64,000 nt of DNA. Origin: Kingdonia uniflora (Eukaryota; Streptophyta; Magnoliopsida; Ranunculales; Circaeasteraceae). The stretch spans positions 124,001 to 188,000 of the forward strand of contig JACGCM010002742.1 in assembly GCA_014058105.1 (NCBI GenBank). Direction: 5' to 3'. The notes beneath the pieces are model-generated. The model made no database searches. It was not told the DNA's origin and saw only the letters and a list, made by a program, of their open reading frames with translations. Below, piece after piece: positions 60,061 through 64,000 of this stretch (its first letter is position 1; every line of letters starts with the position of its first letter). The translations under genes were made by a program, and so were the position numbers.

Positions 60061-63000
60061 ACTCATTTGAGGGGTTGGATCGTTTCAATGAAATTATTCT
60101 CGCCCGACAACATGCTAGGATTGTTCCCAAATCAATCTCAATATTCGGTGTAAATTTTAGACGGCTACAGATTTTGTACCTCTCCGAAGCTTTAGATCGC
60201 AATTTGGAGAAGCATGGCTACCGATAACTCGTTTGAGGTGTTGGATAGTTTCTAAGAGTTTCATCTCGCCCGACAACATGCTAGGATTGTTCCCAAATGA
60301 ATCACAATATTACCTGTATAAATTTTTGACCGGTACGAATTTCGTACCTCGCCGATGCCTTAGATCACAATTCGGAGAAGCTTGGCTACCGACAACTCGT
60401 TTAAGAGGTTCGATCGTATCAACGAGTTTAATCTCGTCTGATAACATGCTAGGATTCTACCCAAATCATTAGCAATACTCTCAGTGTGAATTTAAGCCCG
60501 GTACAGATTTCGTACCTCTTCGATGCTTAGATCGTAATTTGGAGAAGCTTGGCTACCGTTAACACGTTTGAGAGGCAGGATCGCTTTTAAAAGATTCTTC
60601 TCGCCCGACTACACGCTTAGATTGTCACATACGAATCGCAATACTCCTGGGGTAAATTTTTGACCGGTACGGATTTCGCACCTCTTCAATGCTTTAGGGC
60701 ACAATTCAGAGAAGCATGGAAACCGGCAACTCGTTTGAGATTATGGATCGTTTCTAAGTGTATCTTCTCACCCGGCAACATGCTAGGGTTGTTCCCAAAT
60801 GAATCGCAATACTCCCTGAGTGACTTTTCGACCGGTACGGATTTTAAACCTCTCCGATACTATAGATCACAAATCAGAGATATTTGGCAACCTCTAACTC
60901 GTTTGAGCGGTCAGATCGTTTCTTACAGTTTATTCTCGCCTGACAACATGCCAAGATTGTTCCCAAATCAATCTCAATACTCGGTGTGAATTTAAGACCG
61001 GTACAGATTTCGTACCTCTCCGATGCTTTAGATCCCAATATGGAGAAGATGGCTACCGGCAACTCGTTTGAGGGGTCGGATCGTTTCTAAGTGTATCACC
61101 TTGTCCGACAACATGCTAGGATTGTTCCCAAATGAATCACAATATACCTTGTGTAAATTTTTGACTGGTACGGATTTTATACCTCTCCGATGCCTTAGAT
61201 CACAATTCGGAGAAACTTGGCTACAAGCAACTCGTTTGAGAGTTCGGATCGTATCTATGAGTTTCATCACGCCCGATAACATGCTAGGATTGTTTCCAAA
61301 TCATTCATAATACTCTCAGTGTGAATTTTAGACCGGTATAGATTTCGTACCTCTCGTATGCTTTAGATCGCAATTTGGAGAAGCTTGGCTACCGGTAACT
61401 CGTTTGAGAGGTTGGATCGTTTCAAAGAGTGTCATCTCGCCCGATAATATTCATGGATTGTTCACATATGATTCGCAACACTCCCGATGTGAATTTTTTA
61501 CATGATCGGATTTTGCACCTCTCCGATGCTTTAGGGCGCAATTTGGAAAATCTTGGAAACTGACAACTCATTTGAGAGGTTGGATTGTTTGTAAGAAAAT
61601 CTTCTCGCCCGACAACATGCTAGGGTTGTTCCCAAATGAATCGCAATACTCCCTGTGAGGCTTTTCAACCGGTGCGGATTTCGTACCCTCCGATGCTATA
61701 GATCGTAAATCGGAGAGGCTTAGCTACCTGCAACTCGTTTGAGAGGTTGGATCATTTCAAAGAGTTTATTCTCGCCCGACAACATGATAGGATTGTTCCC
61801 AAATTAATCTCAAAACTCTTCGTAAATTTTAAGAACGGTAAAGATTTCGTACCTCTCCGATGCTTTAGATCGCAATTTGGAGAAGCATAGCTACTAGCAA
61901 CTCGTTTCAGGGGTTGGATCGCTTCTATGAAATTATTCTCGCCCTACAACATTCTTGGATTGTTCTCAAATCAATCGCAATACTCGGTGTAAATTTTAGA
62001 CGGCTACTGATTTCATACCTCTCTGATGCTTTAGATCACAATTTGGAGAAGCATGGCTACCGATACCTCGTTTGAGGTGTTGGATAGTTTCTAAGAGTTT
62101 CATCTCGCCCGAAAACATGCTAGGATTGTTCCCAAATGAATCACAATATTACCTGTGTAAATTTTTGACCGGTACGGATTTCGTACCACGCCGATGCCTT
62201 AGATCACAATTCGGAGAAGCTTGGCTACCGACAACTCGTTTGAGAGATCAGATCGTATCTATGAGTTTAATCTCGCCCGATAACATGCTAGGATTCTTCT
62301 CAAATCATTAGCAATAATCCCGGTGTGAATTTAAGCCTAGTAATGATTTCGTACCTCTCCGATGCTTTAGATCGCAATTTGGAGAAGCTTGGCTACCGTT
62401 AACACGTTTGAGAGATTGGATCGTTTCTAAAAGTTTCTTCTCGCCCGACTACATGCTAGGATTGTTCACATAAGAATCTCAATACTCCCGGGGTAAATTT
62501 TTGAAGGGTACGGATTTCGCACCTCTTCAATGCTTTAGGATGCAATTCACAGAAGCTTGGAAACAGACAACTCGTTTGGGAATTTGGATCTTCTTTAAGA
62601 GTATCCTCTCTCCCGACATCAAGCTAGGGTTGTTCCTAAATGAATCGCAATACTCCTTGTTTTACTTTTCGACCGGTACGGATTTCGTACCTCTTCGATA
62701 CTATAGATCGCAAATCGGAGATGCTTGGCAACCTGTAACTCGTTTAAGTGGTCGGATCATTTCTAAGAGTTTATTCTCGCCTGACAACATGCTAGGATTG
62801 TTCCCAAATCAATCTCAATACTCGGTGTGAATTTAAGACCGGTACAGATTTTGTACCTCTCCGATGCTTTAGATCGCAATTTGGAGAAGCATGGCTACCT
62901 GCAACTCGTTTGAGGGGTTGGATCGTTTCTAAGTGTTTCATCTTGCCCGACAACATGCTAGGATTCTTCCATAATGAATCACAATATATCTTGTGTGAAT

Positions 63001-63739
63001 TTTTGACTGGTACGGATTTTGTACCTCTCCGATGCCTTAGATCACAATTCGGTAAAGCTTGGCTACAAGCAACTCGTTTGAGGGGTCGGATCGTATCTTT
63101 GAGTTTCATCCCGCCCGCCAACATGCTAGGAATGTTCCCAAATCATTGGCAATACTCCTAGCGTTAATTTTAGACCGGTATAGATTTCGTACCTCTCGTA
63201 TGCTCTGATAGCAATTTGGAGATGCTTGGCTTCCGGTAACTCGTTTGAGAGGTTGGATCGTTTCAAAGAGTGTCATCTCGCCCGACAGCATGCTATGATT
63301 GTTCACATATGATTCGCAATACTCCCGAGGTGAATTTTTGACCGGATCGGATTTCGCACCTCCCCGATGCTTTAGGGCGCAATTCGGAGAATTTTGGAAA
63401 CCGACAACTCGTTTGAGAGGTTGGATTGTTTGTAAGAGTTTCTTCTCGCCCGACAACATGCTTGGGTTGTTCCCAAATGAATTGCAATACTCCCTGTGGG
63501 GCATTTCGACCGGTACGGATTTCGTACCCTCCGATGCTATAAATCGCAAATCGGAGAGGCTTGGCAACCTGGGACTCGTTTGAGAGGTCGGATCATTTCA
63601 AAGAGTTTCTTCTCGCCCGACAACATGCTAGGATTGTTCCCAAATCAATCTTAATACTCGGCGAGAGTTTTAAGACCGGTACAGATTTCATACCTCTCCG
63701 ATGCTTTAGATCGCAATTTAGAGAAGCAAGGCTACCGGC
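60060..63739 (-). repeat. Eleven-monomer HOR of about 1840 bp, two tandem copies
   Basis: Rare words repeat at a nearly constant offset: AAATTATTCT at 60091 and 61930 (1839), GAGGTG before TTGGATAG at 60235 and 62074 (1839), GGCTACCGTT at 60551 and 62391 (1840), and TGGATTGTTTGTAAG at 61581 and 63422 (1841). Units are about 60.06-61.90 and 61.90-63.74 kb. Eleven full monomers would be 1848 bp, so a few small deletions are shared. Confidence 0.85.
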
Positions 63740-64000
63740 AACTCGTCTGCGGGGTTGGATCATTTCAAAGTGCTTCATCTCGCCCGACAACATGCTAGGA
63801 TTGATCCCAATATAATCACAATATTCCTTGTGTGAATTTTTGACCGGTACGGATTTCGTACTTCTCCGATTCCTTCGATCTAAATTCGTAGAAGCTTGGT
63901 TACCGCAACACGTTTGAAAAGTTAGATCGTATCTATGAGCTTCATCTCGCCCGACAACATGCAAGGATAGTTCCCAAATCATTCGCAATACTCTCGGTGT

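Larger units (their letters stand above)
48718..64000 (-). repeat. 168-bp satellite array, reverse orientation
   Basis: The reverse complement of the same family continues to the window end, seen in words such as CGCCCGACAACATGCTAGGATTG and GGTACGGATTTCGTACC. It is not a mirror image of the left side. Subtypes rare or absent on the left are common here, such as CTTTAGGGCGCAATTC, TTCACATATGAATCGC and ACCGGATCGGATTTTGCACC. The array has HORs of its own and no large insertion. Open frames up to 193 codons (54268-54849, + strand) again follow the unit length and are not supported as genes. Confidence 0.96.

Noticed and set aside
1..64000. CRISPR-like array suggested by regular repeats
   Set aside because: The repeats are contiguous 168-bp monomers without short direct repeats plus unique spacers, and the LINEs show a plant genome.
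1..64000. tRNA, rRNA or telomere-like sequences
   Set aside because: I saw no tRNA cloverleaf words, rDNA segments or runs of TTTAGGG-type repeats in either orientation.

Overview
The window is plant repeat DNA with no host gene that I can support. About 56 of 64 kb is one tandem satellite family with a basic unit of 168 bp. It is interrupted by three insertions of plant-type L1-clade LINE retrotransposons. The LINE proteins point to a flowering plant: an ORF1 with a DUF4283-like domain and zinc knuckle, and an ORF2 with endonuclease, reverse transcriptase, zf-RVT-like Cys/His region and C-terminal RNase H. I cannot name the species. A nucleosome-sized unit, higher-order repeats (HORs), embedded LINEs and an array inversion are what one expects of centromeric or pericentromeric heterochromatin, but CENH3 binding cannot be read from sequence.

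Layout. 1-6160: satellite, forward orientation. 6173-10609: LINE-A, 5'-truncated, with a 16-base A tail and a decayed ORF2. 10610-22052: satellite, including three HOR copies of about 2.4-2.6 kb between 14.46 and 21.88 kb. 22069-24634: LINE-B, with an ORF1 followed directly by what looks like the last part of an ORF2; endonuclease and reverse transcriptase are absent. 24651-46046: satellite, with a 672-bp four-monomer HOR (28.07-29.41 kb), a clean twelve-monomer HOR repeated three times at 1923-1924 bp (29.92-35.69 kb), and a 3.2-kb segment present twice in tandem (37.46-43.89 kb). 46062-46591: LINE-C, a short 5'-truncated relative of LINE-B. 46607-48709: satellite. At 48710-48717 the satellite flips orientation through an 8-bp shared sequence. 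48718-64000: satellite in reverse orientation, made of different monomer subtypes with its own HORs (about 1.84 and 2.58 kb).

Monomer structure. A near-palindrome, GGTACGAAATCCGTACC, recurs once per unit. It is intact in some monomer types and broken in others. One monomer type has lost it through a 63-bp deletion between two ATTGCGAT copies. The unit equals 56 codons, so open frames of up to about 193 codons appear on both strands; I treat these as a by-product of the repeat.

The points most worth following are: the exact HOR periods and the microhomology-sized deletions that built them; the shared deletion structure of LINE-B and LINE-C, each with its own target-site duplication; the paralogous empty site for LINE-B near 35.87 kb; the orientation switch; and the dyad that marks only some monomer types. 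All comparisons were made by eye, so identity levels are approximate.
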